From: Chitinophaga pinensis
Lineage (GTDB): Bacteria > Pseudomonadota > Gammaproteobacteria > Burkholderiales > Burkholderiaceae_C
DNA length: 64,000 bases
Assembly: GCA_943326015.2 (NCBI GenBank)
Contig: CALPRQ020000018.1
Span: 1-64,000 of the forward strand
Direction: 5' to 3'
The translations under genes and the position numbers were made by a program. The notes beneath the pieces are model-generated. The model saw only the letters and a program-made list of their open reading frames with translations, made no database searches and was not told where the DNA came from. Positions within the stretch are counted from its first letter, which is position 1. Every line of letters begins with the position of its first letter. Shown here one piece after another: positions 38,607 through 46,842 of the stretch.

Positions 38607-38623
38607 CTGGCACGGCGCTTGCT
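38607..38623 (+). promoter_or_regulatory. Sigma-54 type promoter for the YVTN/ABC/SoxYZ-like operon
   Basis: CTGGCACGGCGCTTGCT matches the sigma-54 consensus exactly: TGGCACG, four bases, TTGC. Transcription would begin near 38634, about 46 bases before the ATG at 38680. It diverges from the minus-strand element 65 bases away. Confidence 0.7.
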
Positions 38624-38636
38624 GGCGCTGGAAGGC

Positions 38637-38655
38637 GTGACATGGAAGCTGTCAC
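38637..38655. repeat. Perfect inverted repeat, candidate activator site
   Basis: GTGACATGGAAGCTGTCAC has six-base arms GTGACA/TGTCAC around seven bases. It is about 110 bases upstream of the minus-strand sigma-54 element, a usual distance for an enhancer-bound activator. Similar TGTGACA motifs occur near the other sigma-54 type promoters of this locus. A second small palindrome CACACGCTGGTGTG lies around 38512-38525. Confidence 0.5.
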
Positions 38656-38679
38656 GACGGCAGACCAGGAGACAACGAG

Positions 38680-39714
38680 ATGACATCAGGCACCCAGCAC
38701 AGCGCCCCGCCTAGCCACGCCCACCCACTGAAACCGGCCAGCCGGCTGCACCAGCGCCTGGGCGCTGCCGGAATGATCCTGCTCGGCATGCTGGCCAGCG
38801 GCGGCGCAAGCGCGCAATCGGTCTATGTGTCGAGCGAGAAGGACCACAAGGTCCATGTGCTCGACGCCAACGGCAAGCTGCAGTCGAGCATCGACGTTTG
38901 CCAAAGGCCACGCGACATGAAGCCGAGCGCCGACGGCAGCCGGATCTACGTGGTCTGCGGCGACAGCAACCAGATCGGCGTCATCGACCGCGCCGCCGGC
39001 AAGCTGGTCGACAAGATCCCGGTCGCCGACAGCCCCGAGATCATGGCCCTGAGCCCGGACGGCAAGACCATCTATGTCTCGATCGAGGACGAGAGCGTGC
39101 TCGCGGCCTACGACCTCGCGAGCCGCAAGACACTGTTCAAGGTCAGGACCGGCGGCGAGCCCGAGGGCGTGCTGGTGATGCCCGACGGCAAGACTGCCTA
39201 CGTGACGTCCGAGGACGCCAACGTCGTGCACGTGATCGACCTGGCAGCCAGGAAGATCGTCAAGGACATCAAGGCCGGCCAGCGTCCGCGGCGCTTCGCG
39301 CTCTCGCCGGACGGCCAGGAACTCTGGGTCAGCAACGAACTCAGTGCCAGCGTGAGCGTCATCGACACGGCCAGCCGCAGCGTCAAGGCGACGCTGAAGT
39401 TCGCCATCGACGGCATGCGCGCCAACGACATCACGCCGGTCGGCGTGGTGCTCACGCGCGACGGCCGGACGGCCTGGGTCAGCCTGGGTCGCGCCAACCA
39501 TGTCGCCGAGGTCGATGTCGCCAGCCGCCAGGTCAGGCGCACGGTGCTGGCGGGCAAGCGCGCCTGGGGCCTGGCGCTGAGCCCGGACGAGTCCACGCTC
39601 TATGTCACCAACGGCCTGTCGGACGACATGACGCTGATCGACACCGGAGTCGGCAAGGCGATCCGGACCGTGCCAGCCGGCCGCGTGCCGCACACGCCGC
39701 TGGTACTGCGCTGA
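38680..39714 (+). CDS. PQQ-catabolism-associated beta-propeller (YVTN repeat) protein
   Basis: Periplasmic seven-bladed propeller of unknown role encoded with the PQQ-linked ABC system in many bacteria. The 344-residue protein has a long N-terminus with a signal helix (GAAGMILLGMLASGGASAQ) and repeated blades with the pattern SPDGKTIYVSIEDES, PDGKTAYVTSEDAN, SPDGQELWVSNELS and SPDESTLYVTNGLSD. Two Cys (VCQRP and VVCGD) are close enough to form a disulfide in the first blades. It is first in the plus-strand operon and 17 bases before the binding protein gene. Confidence 0.87.
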   Translation: MTSGTQHSAPPSHAHPLKPASRLHQRLGAAGMILLGMLASGGASAQSVYVSSEKDHKVHVLDANGKLQSSIDVCQRPRDMKPSADGSRIYVVCGDSNQIGVIDRAAGKLVDKIPVADSPEIMALSPDGKTIYVSIEDESVLAAYDLASRKTLFKVRTGGEPEGVLVMPDGKTAYVTSEDANVVHVIDLAARKIVKDIKAGQRPRRFALSPDGQELWVSNELSASVSVIDTASRSVKATLKFAIDGMRANDITPVGVVLTRDGRTAWVSLGRANHVAEVDVASRQVRRTVLAGKRAWGLALSPDESTLYVTNGLSDDMTLIDTGVGKAIRTVPAGRVPHTPLVLR

Positions 39715-39731
39715 ATCCTGCCGGAGCACCG

Positions 39732-41000
39732 ATGCCGATGGACACGAAGATGCACACGATGGAGCATGAGATGGGCAAGCCTGGCACGCGCCGCGCCTGG
39801 CTCGGCGGCGCCGCTGGCGCGCTGGCCGCGCTGGCCCTGCCCTCACTGGCCACTGCGGCAGGCAAGGAGGCACCGGCCAGGCCAGGAGCCGGCGCCGAAA
39901 CGGTCGCGCTGATCGGGCTGGCGGACGACCCGCGCCATGCGCCGCGGCGGCTGGAGCGCGGCTATCCGGGTCATCCGGCTGGCCGGCTGCTCGACGCGGC
40001 ACGGCTTGGCGTCGCCGACTCCGAGGTCACGCTGCGCGGCATCGGCAGGTCGCTCCAGCTGCGCGACGTGCTGCTGCCCGACCTCGATGCGCTGCCGGCG
40101 CAGCTGGCGCAGCTCAGGAAGGAAGGCGTGGCCTACTGGCTGCTCGACCTGCCGCCGGCCGCCATCGCTCAGGCGGTCAGGGCGGCGGGCGACGCCGCGC
40201 TGCTGTTCAACCTGAGCGCGACACAGGACAGCCTGCGTGGCGCCGATTGCGGCGCACAGCTGCTGCACAGCATGCCGAGCCAGGCCATGCTGCAGGACGC
40301 GCTGGCGCAGTACCTCGCCGCCCGCTCCTGGCGCAAGGCCTGGGTGCTGCACGGCCCCAGCCCCGATGACGCGCAGCTGCTGCAGGCCTGGAACCGCGCC
40401 GCCGGCCGCTATGGCATCAGGAACATCGGCGTCAAGGCGTTCAAGCTCTCGGGCGACCCGCGCGAGCGCGACCTGGCCAACACCCGGCTGCTGACCTCGG
40501 ACCGCGAGCATGACGTGGTCGTCGTGCTCGACGCCGATGGCGAGTTCGCGCGCACCCTGCCCTATGCGACGCAACAGCCGCGCCCGGTCATCGGCAGCAA
40601 CGGCCTGAGCGCGCTGGCCTGGCATCCGCAGTGGGAACGCAACGGCGGCCCGCAGGTATCGCGGCGCTTTCGCAAGCTGGCTGGCCGGGCCATGACGGGC
40701 CAGGACTGGTCGGCCTGGATCGCTGTGCGCTCGATCGCCGCCGTGCTGGGCGAGCAGGCATCGGCCAACGTGAAGGAACAGGCGCGTGCGCTGCGCAACG
40801 GCTCGGTCTATGTCGATGGCGCCAAGGGGCCGCGCCTGTCCTACCGCGCCTGGGACGGTCAGCTGCGCCAGCCGGTCTTCCTGGCTCATGGCGATGGCGT
40901 GATCGGCGTCGCGCCGATGGAAGGCGTGCTGCATCCAGTCGAGCAGCTCGACACGCTCGGCATCGATCGCCAGGAAAGCGCCTGCAAGGCCGCCCCGTGA
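39732..41000 (+). CDS. PQQ-catabolism-associated ABC binding protein
   Basis: Periplasmic component encoded with the permease and propeller of the PQQ-associated ABC system; its ligand is not known. The 422-residue protein starts at ATG 39732 and has a Tat-like signal (GTRRAWLGGAAGALAALALPSLATA). The mature part resembles leucine-binding-type periplasmic proteins: GDAALLFNLSATQDSLRGADC, LHSMPSQAMLQDALAQYLAARSW, and DVVVVLDADGEFARTLPY. The frame is open far upstream in the propeller gene without meaning. It precedes the permease by 23 bases. Confidence 0.85.
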   Translation: MPMDTKMHTMEHEMGKPGTRRAWLGGAAGALAALALPSLATAAGKEAPARPGAGAETVALIGLADDPRHAPRRLERGYPGHPAGRLLDAARLGVADSEVTLRGIGRSLQLRDVLLPDLDALPAQLAQLRKEGVAYWLLDLPPAAIAQAVRAAGDAALLFNLSATQDSLRGADCGAQLLHSMPSQAMLQDALAQYLAARSWRKAWVLHGPSPDDAQLLQAWNRAAGRYGIRNIGVKAFKLSGDPRERDLANTRLLTSDREHDVVVVLDADGEFARTLPYATQQPRPVIGSNGLSALAWHPQWERNGGPQVSRRFRKLAGRAMTGQDWSAWIAVRSIAAVLGEQASANVKEQARALRNGSVYVDGAKGPRLSYRAWDGQLRQPVFLAHGDGVIGVAPMEGVLHPVEQLDTLGIDRQESACKAAP

Positions 41001-41023
41001 CCGAAAACCAGGAAAGTCCACCC

Positions 41024-41845
41024 ATGACGCCAGCCACCAGCCATGCGACCCACCTGCTGCGCGCCGCGCGCGCCATCGTCGGCCGCGAGGTCGGCAAGTT
41101 CATCCGGCAGCCGGCCCGGCTGGCCTCGGCGCTGGTGCGACCGCTGCTTTGGCTGATCGTGTTTGCCGCCGGCTTCCACAACGTGTTCGGCGTCGCGATC
41201 ATCCCGCCCTACGAAACCTATATCGAATACAAGGTCTACATGCTGCCCGGGCTGCTCGGCATGATCGCGCTGTTCAACGGCATGCAGAGCTCGCTCTCGC
41301 TGGTCTACGACCGCGAGATGGGCATGATGCGGCTGTTGCTGACCGCGCCGCTGCCGCGCGGCTGGCTGCTGGCGTTCAAGCTGCTCGCCGGCACCGCGCT
41401 GTCGGTGCTGCAGATGCTGGTTTTCCTGGCGATCGCGGGCCTGCTGGGTGTCGAATTCGAGCCACTGCAGCTGCTCGCCACGCTGCCGGTACTGGTGCTC
41501 GCCGCGGCATTGCTGGCCGCGCTCGGCCTCATGCTCTCGGTCTACGTGCGCCAGCTCGAAAACTTCGCCGGCGCGATGAACTTCGTGATCTTCCCGATGT
41601 TCTTCATCAGCCCGGCGCTCTATCCACTCTGGAAACTGGAAGAAGCCGGCGCGCATGCGCTGCACGCGGTGGCACGCTACAACCCCTTCAGCCACGCGGT
41701 CGAGGCGATACGCTTTTCGCTCTGCGGCCAGGTCAACGGCATCAGCCTGCTGGTGCTCGCGGGCGGCACGGTGCTGTGCTTCGCGCTCGCGCTGCGCGGC
41801 TACGACCCGCAGCGCGGCTGGATACGCCAGCGCGGTGCGAACTAG
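41024..41845 (+). CDS. ABC-2 type permease of the PQQ-associated system (PedC-like)
   Basis: Inner-membrane subunit expected to work with the ATPase at 36664-37398. From ATG 41024 it has 273 residues and six hydrophobic helices (PLLWLIVFAAGFHNVFG, MLPGLLGMIALFNGM, LLAGTALSVLQMLVFLAIAGLLG, LLATLPVLVLAAALLAALGLML, FVIFPMFFISPALYPL, ISLLVLAGGTVLCFALAL). The loop SLVYDREMGMMRLLLTAPLPR is the ABC-2 family coupling region. ABC-2 permeases usually export, although the presence of a binding protein is unusual for an exporter. Confidence 0.87.
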   Translation: MTPATSHATHLLRAARAIVGREVGKFIRQPARLASALVRPLLWLIVFAAGFHNVFGVAIIPPYETYIEYKVYMLPGLLGMIALFNGMQSSLSLVYDREMGMMRLLLTAPLPRGWLLAFKLLAGTALSVLQMLVFLAIAGLLGVEFEPLQLLATLPVLVLAAALLAALGLMLSVYVRQLENFAGAMNFVIFPMFFISPALYPLWKLEEAGAHALHAVARYNPFSHAVEAIRFSLCGQVNGISLLVLAGGTVLCFALALRGYDPQRGWIRQRGAN

Positions 41846-41866
41846 CAACCTGTTACAGGAGACGAG

Positions 41867-42736
41867 ATGATCCCGCACGATCTGCCCACCGCCCGCCCGC
41901 ATCCTGTCCCGCCCGGCCTGTCGCGCCGAAGCTGCCTGCAGCTCGGCACCCGCCTGCTCGGTGGCCTGGCGACGGCATGCTGCACCCTGCCCGCGGCGGC
42001 GCTGGCGCAGACCGACCACAGCGGCGGCGACCCACTCGAATCGATGCAGTGGCCGCAACTGAGACGCCAATTCATCGGCAACGAGAAAATGCAGTTCAGC
42101 TCCGCGGTAGAGGTCAAGGGACCGCCGATGGCGGACGATGCCATGAACGTGCCGCTGATGGTGGACGCTCGCGGCCTGCTCGCGCAAGGACAGGAAATCG
42201 ACCGTATCGTGATCGTCGCCGACCGCAATCCGGTGCAGCATGTCGCGACCTTCATGCCGCGCAAGGCGCGTCCGCTGCTGGCGCTGCGCTTTCGGCTCGA
42301 ACAGGCATCGCCCGTGCGCGCGCTGGTCAGGACCAGCGACGGACAGTGGCATGTCGGACAGACCTGGATCAACGCCGCCGGAGGCGGCTGCACGGTGCCG
42401 GGCGCCAGCCGCAGCGACGGCAGCTGGTCGCGCACGCTCAACCAGGTGCAGGCGCGTCTGTTTCCCAATCTGCTCGAAGGCCGGGGCGCGCGGCTGCGGC
42501 TGCAGGTGATGCACCCGATGGACACCGGCCTGGTCGCGGGCATTCCGGCCTTCCACATCGAACAGCTGGAACTGCGCGACAGCGCGCAGCAGCTCTGGTG
42601 GCGCATCGAGCTGCACGAGCCGGTATCGGAGAACCCGCTGCTGACCTTCGAGCTCGACCAGCGCCCGCCGGGTCCACTGACCCTGCAAGGGCGCGACAAC
42701 AACGGCAACCGCATCGAGCACGAGGTCAGGGGATGA
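41867..42736 (+). CDS. Quinoprotein dehydrogenase-associated fused SoxYZ-like carrier
   Basis: A single 289-residue chain joining a SoxY-like half (about residues 55-180) to a SoxZ-like half (about 190-289). A signal segment is present (LSRRSCLQLGTRLLGGLATACC). The SoxY-like arm, which ends free in true SoxY, is here internal: NAAGGGCTVPGAS, with the putative carrier Cys. The SoxZ half contains ARLRLQVMHPMDTGLVAG and AQQLWWRIELHEPVSENPLLTFEL. This fused form is known as a companion of PQQ dehydrogenases, but its cargo is not known. The stop codon overlaps the start of the metallohydrolase as ATGA. Confidence 0.88.
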   Translation: MIPHDLPTARPHPVPPGLSRRSCLQLGTRLLGGLATACCTLPAAALAQTDHSGGDPLESMQWPQLRRQFIGNEKMQFSSAVEVKGPPMADDAMNVPLMVDARGLLAQGQEIDRIVIVADRNPVQHVATFMPRKARPLLALRFRLEQASPVRALVRTSDGQWHVGQTWINAAGGGCTVPGASRSDGSWSRTLNQVQARLFPNLLEGRGARLRLQVMHPMDTGLVAGIPAFHIEQLELRDSAQQLWWRIELHEPVSENPLLTFELDQRPPGPLTLQGRDNNGNRIEHEVRG

Positions 42737-43767
42737 AAGGCGCCAGCCACACGATCAGGATGGGCTGCCGGCTGCTGTGCTGCCTGGCGGCGCTGCAGGC
42801 GTCCGCCGCGCTGGCGCAGCCGGAGGACGGTTCCGCAGGAACGACGGCTGGCCGAACGGGCGCGGACATGGCCCGGCTCGACTACCGGCTCGAACCCCGG
42901 CAGATCGCTGCCGGCAGCTGGGTGATCGAGGGTGCGGTGGAGGATTTCTCGCGCGCCAACGGCTGCAACATCATCAATACCGGCTTCCTGGTCACGGACC
43001 AGGGCACGCTGGTCATCAACACCGGTCCCTCTCGCCTGTACGGCGAGCAGCAGCGCGAGGCGATACGGCACGCGACGGCACAGCCGGTTGTGCAGGTACT
43101 CAACCTGAACCTGCACCCGGACTATTTCCTCGGCAACCAGGCCTGGCAGGACCTGCCGACCCGGGCGCTGGCCGGCACGCTGGCTGGCCAGCGCGCCGAA
43201 GGCAAGGCCTACGAGGACAACCTGTTCCGCCTCTGCGGCGACTGGATGAAGGGCACCGAGCACCGGCCGGCCGCACAGGCGATCGAGCCGGGCCTGCTGC
43301 AACTCGGCGGCCATCGGCTCGAGCTGCTGCGCCTGTCAGGCCACACGGCCGACGATCTGGTGCTGATCGACCATGACAGCGGCGTGCTGTTCGCCGGCGG
43401 CCTGGTGTTCGCCGACCGGGTGCCGACCACGCCGCATGCCGACCTCGCGCAATGGCTCGCCAGCCTGGACCGGATCGAGCAGCTCGTGCGTGCGCATGGC
43501 ATCCGGACGCTGGTGCCCAGCCATGGCCCGATGCGGCGCGGCCTCGACGGCATCCATCAGACGCGCGACTGGCTGCAATGGCTGCAGGCCACGCTGCGCG
43601 ACAGCGCCGAGCGCGGCCTCGACCTCGCCGAGGTGATCAGGCTGCCGGTCCCGGCACGCTTCGCGTCCTGGGCCGCACAACCGGCCGAATTCATCCGCAG
43701 TGCACACCAGCTCTACCCCGCCTTCGAGCGGCAAGCCCTGCATGGCACGCCTGTCACGGAACAGTGA
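42733..43767 (+). CDS. Quinoprotein relay zinc metallohydrolase (MBL fold), first copy
   Basis: Metallo-beta-lactamase fold hydrolase exported to the periplasm (signal LLCCLAALQASAALAQP), 344 residues. Metal-ligand motifs are LNLNLHPDYFLGNQAW (variant of HxHxDH), LSGHTADDLVLI and LVPSHGPM; GGLVFADRVPT holds the bridging Asp. The family is found beside PQQ dehydrogenases and SoxYZ-like carriers and is suggested to act on carrier-bound intermediates; no activity has been read from sequence. ATGA overlap with the SoxYZ-like gene shows they are made together. It is the last gene before the dehydrogenase promoter. Confidence 0.86.
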   Translation: MKGASHTIRMGCRLLCCLAALQASAALAQPEDGSAGTTAGRTGADMARLDYRLEPRQIAAGSWVIEGAVEDFSRANGCNIINTGFLVTDQGTLVINTGPSRLYGEQQREAIRHATAQPVVQVLNLNLHPDYFLGNQAWQDLPTRALAGTLAGQRAEGKAYEDNLFRLCGDWMKGTEHRPAAQAIEPGLLQLGGHRLELLRLSGHTADDLVLIDHDSGVLFAGGLVFADRVPTTPHADLAQWLASLDRIEQLVRAHGIRTLVPSHGPMRRGLDGIHQTRDWLQWLQATLRDSAERGLDLAEVIRLPVPARFASWAAQPAEFIRSAHQLYPAFERQALHGTPVTEQ

Positions 43768-43805
43768 TGCAAAGTTGAACACTGTGACAGCCCTCGGACT
43801 GTCCC
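43752..43805 (+). promoter_or_regulatory. Candidate activator sites upstream of the alcohol dehydrogenase
   Basis: TGTCAC at 43752-43757 and TGTGACA at 43783-43789, the latter followed ten bases later by TGTCCC, lie 45-95 bases upstream of the sigma-54 element. The first overlaps the end of the metallohydrolase gene. The same words occur near the aldehyde dehydrogenase and other promoters of the locus. Confidence 0.4.
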
Positions 43806-43832
43806 ATTGAGCAAAAAAACCTCCTGCGAACG

Positions 43833-43849
43833 CTGGCATGTGAATTGCC
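43833..43849 (+). promoter_or_regulatory. Sigma-54 type promoter of the PQQ alcohol dehydrogenase
   Basis: CTGGCATGTGAATTGCC carries TGGCATG, four bases and TTGC, one base from consensus. A start near 43860 would give a leader of about 85 bases before the GTG at 43945. No comparable sigma-70 pair stands out. Confidence 0.65.
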
Positions 43850-43944
43850 TCAATGGATTCGACTCGTAGCCGACCAAGCCCTGGTGCCACGGCGTGCAAC
43901 GGGTTGATATCCACCGAGCAAACACTGAGAGCAGGAGACTGAAC

Positions 43945-45663
43945 GTGAAAAGAACACTACTGAGCCTTCTGGTGCTGGCCGCCGCTACCCATGCCGGCGC
44001 CCAGGTCACCGACGAGATGATCGCCAAGGACGCATCGACTCCCGACAACGTGCTGAGCTGGGGCCTGGGCACGCAGGGCCAGCGCTTCTCGCCCTTGACC
44101 GACATCAACACCAAGACGATCAAGCGCCTCACTCCGGTCTGGTCGATGTCCTTCGGTGGCGAGAAGCAGCGCGGCCAGCAGTCGCAGCCGCTGGTCTATG
44201 ACGGCATCATGTACGTGACCGCCTCCTACTCGCGCATCTTCGCGGTCGACGTCAAGACCGGCAAGAAGCTCTGGAAGTACGAGCATCGCCTGCCCGAGGG
44301 CATCATGCCCTGCTGCGACGTCATCAACCGCGGCGCCGCGCTGTATGACAACTTGGTGATCTTCGGCACGCTCGACGCGCAGCTCGTCGCGCTCGACCGC
44401 AAGACCGGCAAGGTCGCCTGGCGCCAGAAGATCGACGACTACTCGGCCGGCTACAGCTACACCGCCGCGCCGCTGATCGCCGAGGGCCTGCTGCTGACCG
44501 GCGTCTCGGGCGGCGAGTTCGGCGTCATCGGCCGCGTCGAGGCGCGCGACCCCAAGACCGGCAAGATGGTCTGGAGCCGCCCGGTGGTCGAAGGCCACAT
44601 GGGCTACAAGGACGGCCAGGAAAACGGCATCACCGGCACCACCAACGCGACCTGGCCGGGCGAGACCTGGAAGACCGGCGGCGCGGCCACCTGGCTGGGC
44701 GGCACCTACGACGCCAGCACCGGCCTGGCCTACTTCGGCACCGGCAACCCGGGTCCGTGGAACAGCCATGTACGCAAGGGCGACAACCTGTACTCGGCCT
44801 CGACCGTCGCGATCGATGTCAAGACCGGCCAGATCAAGTGGCACTACCAGTCCACGCCCAACGACGGCTGGGACTACGACGGTGTCAACGAGTTCGTCAC
44901 CTTCGACATGGACGGCAAGCGCGTGGGCGCCAAGGCCGACCGCAACGGCTACTTCTACGTCAACGACGCGACGACCGGCAAGCTGCTCAATGCCTTCCCC
45001 TTCGTGACCAAGACCACCTGGGCCGACGGCATCGACCTCAAGACGGGCCGGCCCAACTTCGTGCCCGAAGTCCGTCCCGGTGACCCCACCGCCAGCGACG
45101 ACGGCAAGAAGGGCAAGGCAGCGTTCGCGGCCCCGGGCTTCCTGGGCGGCAAGAACCAGATGCCGATGGCCTACAGCCCCAAGACCCAACTGTTCTACGT
45201 CCCTTCCAACGAATGGGGCATGGAAATCTGGAACGAGCCGATCACCTACAAGAAGGGCGCGGCCTACCTGGGCGCGGGCTTCACGATCAAGCCGCTCTAC
45301 GACGACTACATCGGCTCGCTGCGCGCGGTCAACCCCAAGACCGGCAAGATCGAGTGGGAAGTCAAGAACGAGGCCCCGCTGTGGGGCGGCGTGCTGACGA
45401 CCGCCGGTGACCTGGTGTTCTGGGGCACGCCGGAGGGCTACCTGAAGGCGGCCGACGCCAAGACCGGCAAGGTGGTCTGGCAGTTCCAGACCGGCTCGGG
45501 CATCGTCGCGCCTCCCATCACCTGGAAGCAGGACGGCGAGCAGTACGTCACCGTCGTCTCGGGCTGGGGCGGCGCGGTCCCGCTGTGGGGCGGCGAAGTC
45601 GCCAAGAAGGTCAACCTGCTGGAGCAGGGTGGCTCGGTCTGGACCTTCAAGCTGATGAAGTGA
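43945..45663 (+). CDS. PQQ-dependent alcohol dehydrogenase with lanthanide-type signature
   Basis: Periplasmic quinoprotein that oxidises alcohols to aldehydes and reduces cytochrome c. From GTG 43945 (RBS GCAGGAGA) it has 572 residues with a signal peptide ([16 protein letters not shown]). Visible features are the vicinal disulfide MPCCDV (Cys123-124), metal ligands Glu191 in GGEFG and Asn268 in GTGNPGPWN, and the catalytic Asp310 in [12 protein letters not shown]. Asp312, two residues on, is the extra acidic residue linked to lanthanide use in PedH/XoxF; calcium enzymes have Ser, Thr or Ala there. Trp-rich propeller repeats complete the protein. Overall it resembles ExaA/PedE/PedH ethanol-type enzymes more than methanol dehydrogenase. 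Metal preference is inference. Confidence 0.93.
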   Translation: MKRTLLSLLVLAAATHAGAQVTDEMIAKDASTPDNVLSWGLGTQGQRFSPLTDINTKTIKRLTPVWSMSFGGEKQRGQQSQPLVYDGIMYVTASYSRIFAVDVKTGKKLWKYEHRLPEGIMPCCDVINRGAALYDNLVIFGTLDAQLVALDRKTGKVAWRQKIDDYSAGYSYTAAPLIAEGLLLTGVSGGEFGVIGRVEARDPKTGKMVWSRPVVEGHMGYKDGQENGITGTTNATWPGETWKTGGAATWLGGTYDASTGLAYFGTGNPGPWNSHVRKGDNLYSASTVAIDVKTGQIKWHYQSTPNDGWDYDGVNEFVTFDMDGKRVGAKADRNGYFYVNDATTGKLLNAFPFVTKTTWADGIDLKTGRPNFVPEVRPGDPTASDDGKKGKAAFAAPGFLGGKNQMPMAYSPKTQLFYVPSNEWGMEIWNEPITYKKGAAYLGAGFTIKPLYDDYIGSLRAVNPKTGKIEWEVKNEAPLWGGVLTTAGDLVFWGTPEGYLKAADAKTGKVVWQFQTGSGIVAPPITWKQDGEQYVTVVSGWGGAVPLWGGEVAKKVNLLEQGGSVWTFKLMK

Positions 45664-45667
45664 TCCG

Positions 45668-46384
45668 ATGCGGCGCCTGATCACGGTCATGGCCCTGGCG
45701 GGCGCCGCGCTGGCGGCGCCTTCCACCAGGGCCGACGACCGTCCCTTCCTGCGCACGGCGACCGCGGTCGTCGAGGACGACGACGAGCGCGTGTTCGAGT
45801 TCTCCGCCACCGGACTGTCGCACCGTCACGGTGACGGGCTGTCGCTGCAAGGTGGCTACAGCTTCTCGCCAACGCTGTCGGTCGAGGCCGAACTCGGACT
45901 CAGCCGCGAGCGCGCCGAAGGCAGCAGGGGGCGGGAAACCGGCATCGGCGTCTGGCAAGCCTGGATCGACCCGGCCCGCGAGGGCTGGGGCCTGGCCGGC
46001 AAGCTCGGCGCCGAATGGGACCGCAATGCCGCTGGCGAGCCTCGGCAACGCACGCTGCGTGGTGTGGTCGCGGCCTCGCTGCCGCTGTCGGGCAAACAGG
46101 TCTGGCTGCACGGCAACGCTGGCATCGAGCAGCGCGAGGGCGAAGGCCGGGCTGGCATCTGGTCGCTCGCGCTGCAAGGCGAGCTCGATCGCCGCTGGGC
46201 GCTGTTCGGCGAAATCGCCAGCAGCAGCCGGCGCGACGAACTCGTGCAGGCCGGCGTGCGCCACTGGCTCAAGCGCGACAAGATCGCGCTCGACCTGAGC
46301 GTCGGGCGCGAGCGCATCGAGCAGGACAGACGAGGCTTCGTCGCCGCCGGACTGGCGTTCTACGACCTCGACCTGCACTGGTAA
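45668..46384 (+). CDS. Outer-membrane-like beta-barrel protein in the dehydrogenase operon
   Basis: A 238-residue protein of unknown function with a signal peptide (MRRLITVMALAGAALAAPSTRA). The mature part alternates polar and hydrophobic residues in strand-like stretches (LSLQGGYSFSPTLSVEAELGL, WGLAGKLGAEWD, IWSLALQGELDRRWALFGEIASSS, KIALDLSVGRERI) and ends with an aromatic residue after GLAFYDLDLHW, as barrel proteins do. An acidic patch VVEDDDERVFEF lies near the N-terminus. It begins four bases after the dehydrogenase stop, so it is cotranscribed. A role in moving alcohols, metal or PQQ across the outer membrane is possible but unproven. Confidence 0.72.
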   Translation: MRRLITVMALAGAALAAPSTRADDRPFLRTATAVVEDDDERVFEFSATGLSHRHGDGLSLQGGYSFSPTLSVEAELGLSRERAEGSRGRETGIGVWQAWIDPAREGWGLAGKLGAEWDRNAAGEPRQRTLRGVVAASLPLSGKQVWLHGNAGIEQREGEGRAGIWSLALQGELDRRWALFGEIASSSRRDELVQAGVRHWLKRDKIALDLSVGRERIEQDRRGFVAAGLAFYDLDLHW

Positions 46385-46432
46385 CGAGATGGCACCGGCA
46401 TCGGGCCGGTGCCCACAAGATTAGGAAACAAC

Positions 46433-46768
46433 ATGTTCAAGCACCACAGCCGCCTGGCTCTGGCTCCGATGCTGCTGCTTTGCGCCGGCATCGCGCAGGC
46501 CACGCCGGACCAGTCCACCTTCATCCCGCTGATGCAGGCCAACGGTTGCGCGTCCTGCCACTCGGTCAACGAGAAGATCGTCGGCCCGGCATTCCAGAGC
46601 GTCGCGGCCAAATACGCCGGCGACAAGGACGCCGCCGCCACGCTGATGCAGAGCATCCAGAACGGCTCGCGCGGCAAATGGGGCCGCGTCCCGATGCCGT
46701 CGCATCTGAACCTGACACAGGCCGAGCTCAAGGAGATCGCGACCTGGGTGCTGTCCCAGAAGCCCTGA
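46433..46768 (+). CDS. Small cytochrome c (c551/c552 type), likely dehydrogenase partner
   Basis: Periplasmic electron carrier of 111 residues. It has a signal peptide (LALAPMLLLCAGIAQA), one haem site CASCH (residues 39-43), and a likely Met ligand in GRVPMPSHLNL, in the typical small class I cytochrome layout ending EIATWVLSQKP. It is third in the alcohol dehydrogenase operon, 48 bases after the barrel protein, and so is a good candidate for the direct electron acceptor. A strong terminator follows 19 bases later. Confidence 0.9.
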   Translation: MFKHHSRLALAPMLLLCAGIAQATPDQSTFIPLMQANGCASCHSVNEKIVGPAFQSVAAKYAGDKDAAATLMQSIQNGSRGKWGRVPMPSHLNLTQAELKEIATWVLSQKP

Positions 46769-46787
46769 ACGCCGCAAACAGATACTG

Positions 46788-46820
46788 AAAAGCCGTGCTG
46801 CGATTGGCAGCACGGCTTTT
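46788..46820. terminator. Bidirectional rho-independent terminator
   Basis: A 13-base perfect stem AAAAGCCGTGCTG / CAGCACGGCTTTT with a seven-base loop. It ends in TTTT on the plus strand and, by symmetry, on the minus strand. It lies between the convergent dehydrogenase operon and the porin gene and can serve both. Confidence 0.9.
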
Positions 46821-46842
46821 CACGTTTCAAGATCCTGTCGAA

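Noticed and set aside
43957-45810. A 617-codon open frame antisense to the PQQ dehydrogenase
   Set aside because: The sense strand encodes an enzyme with all expected residues. The antisense frame is a by-product of GC-rich codon use.
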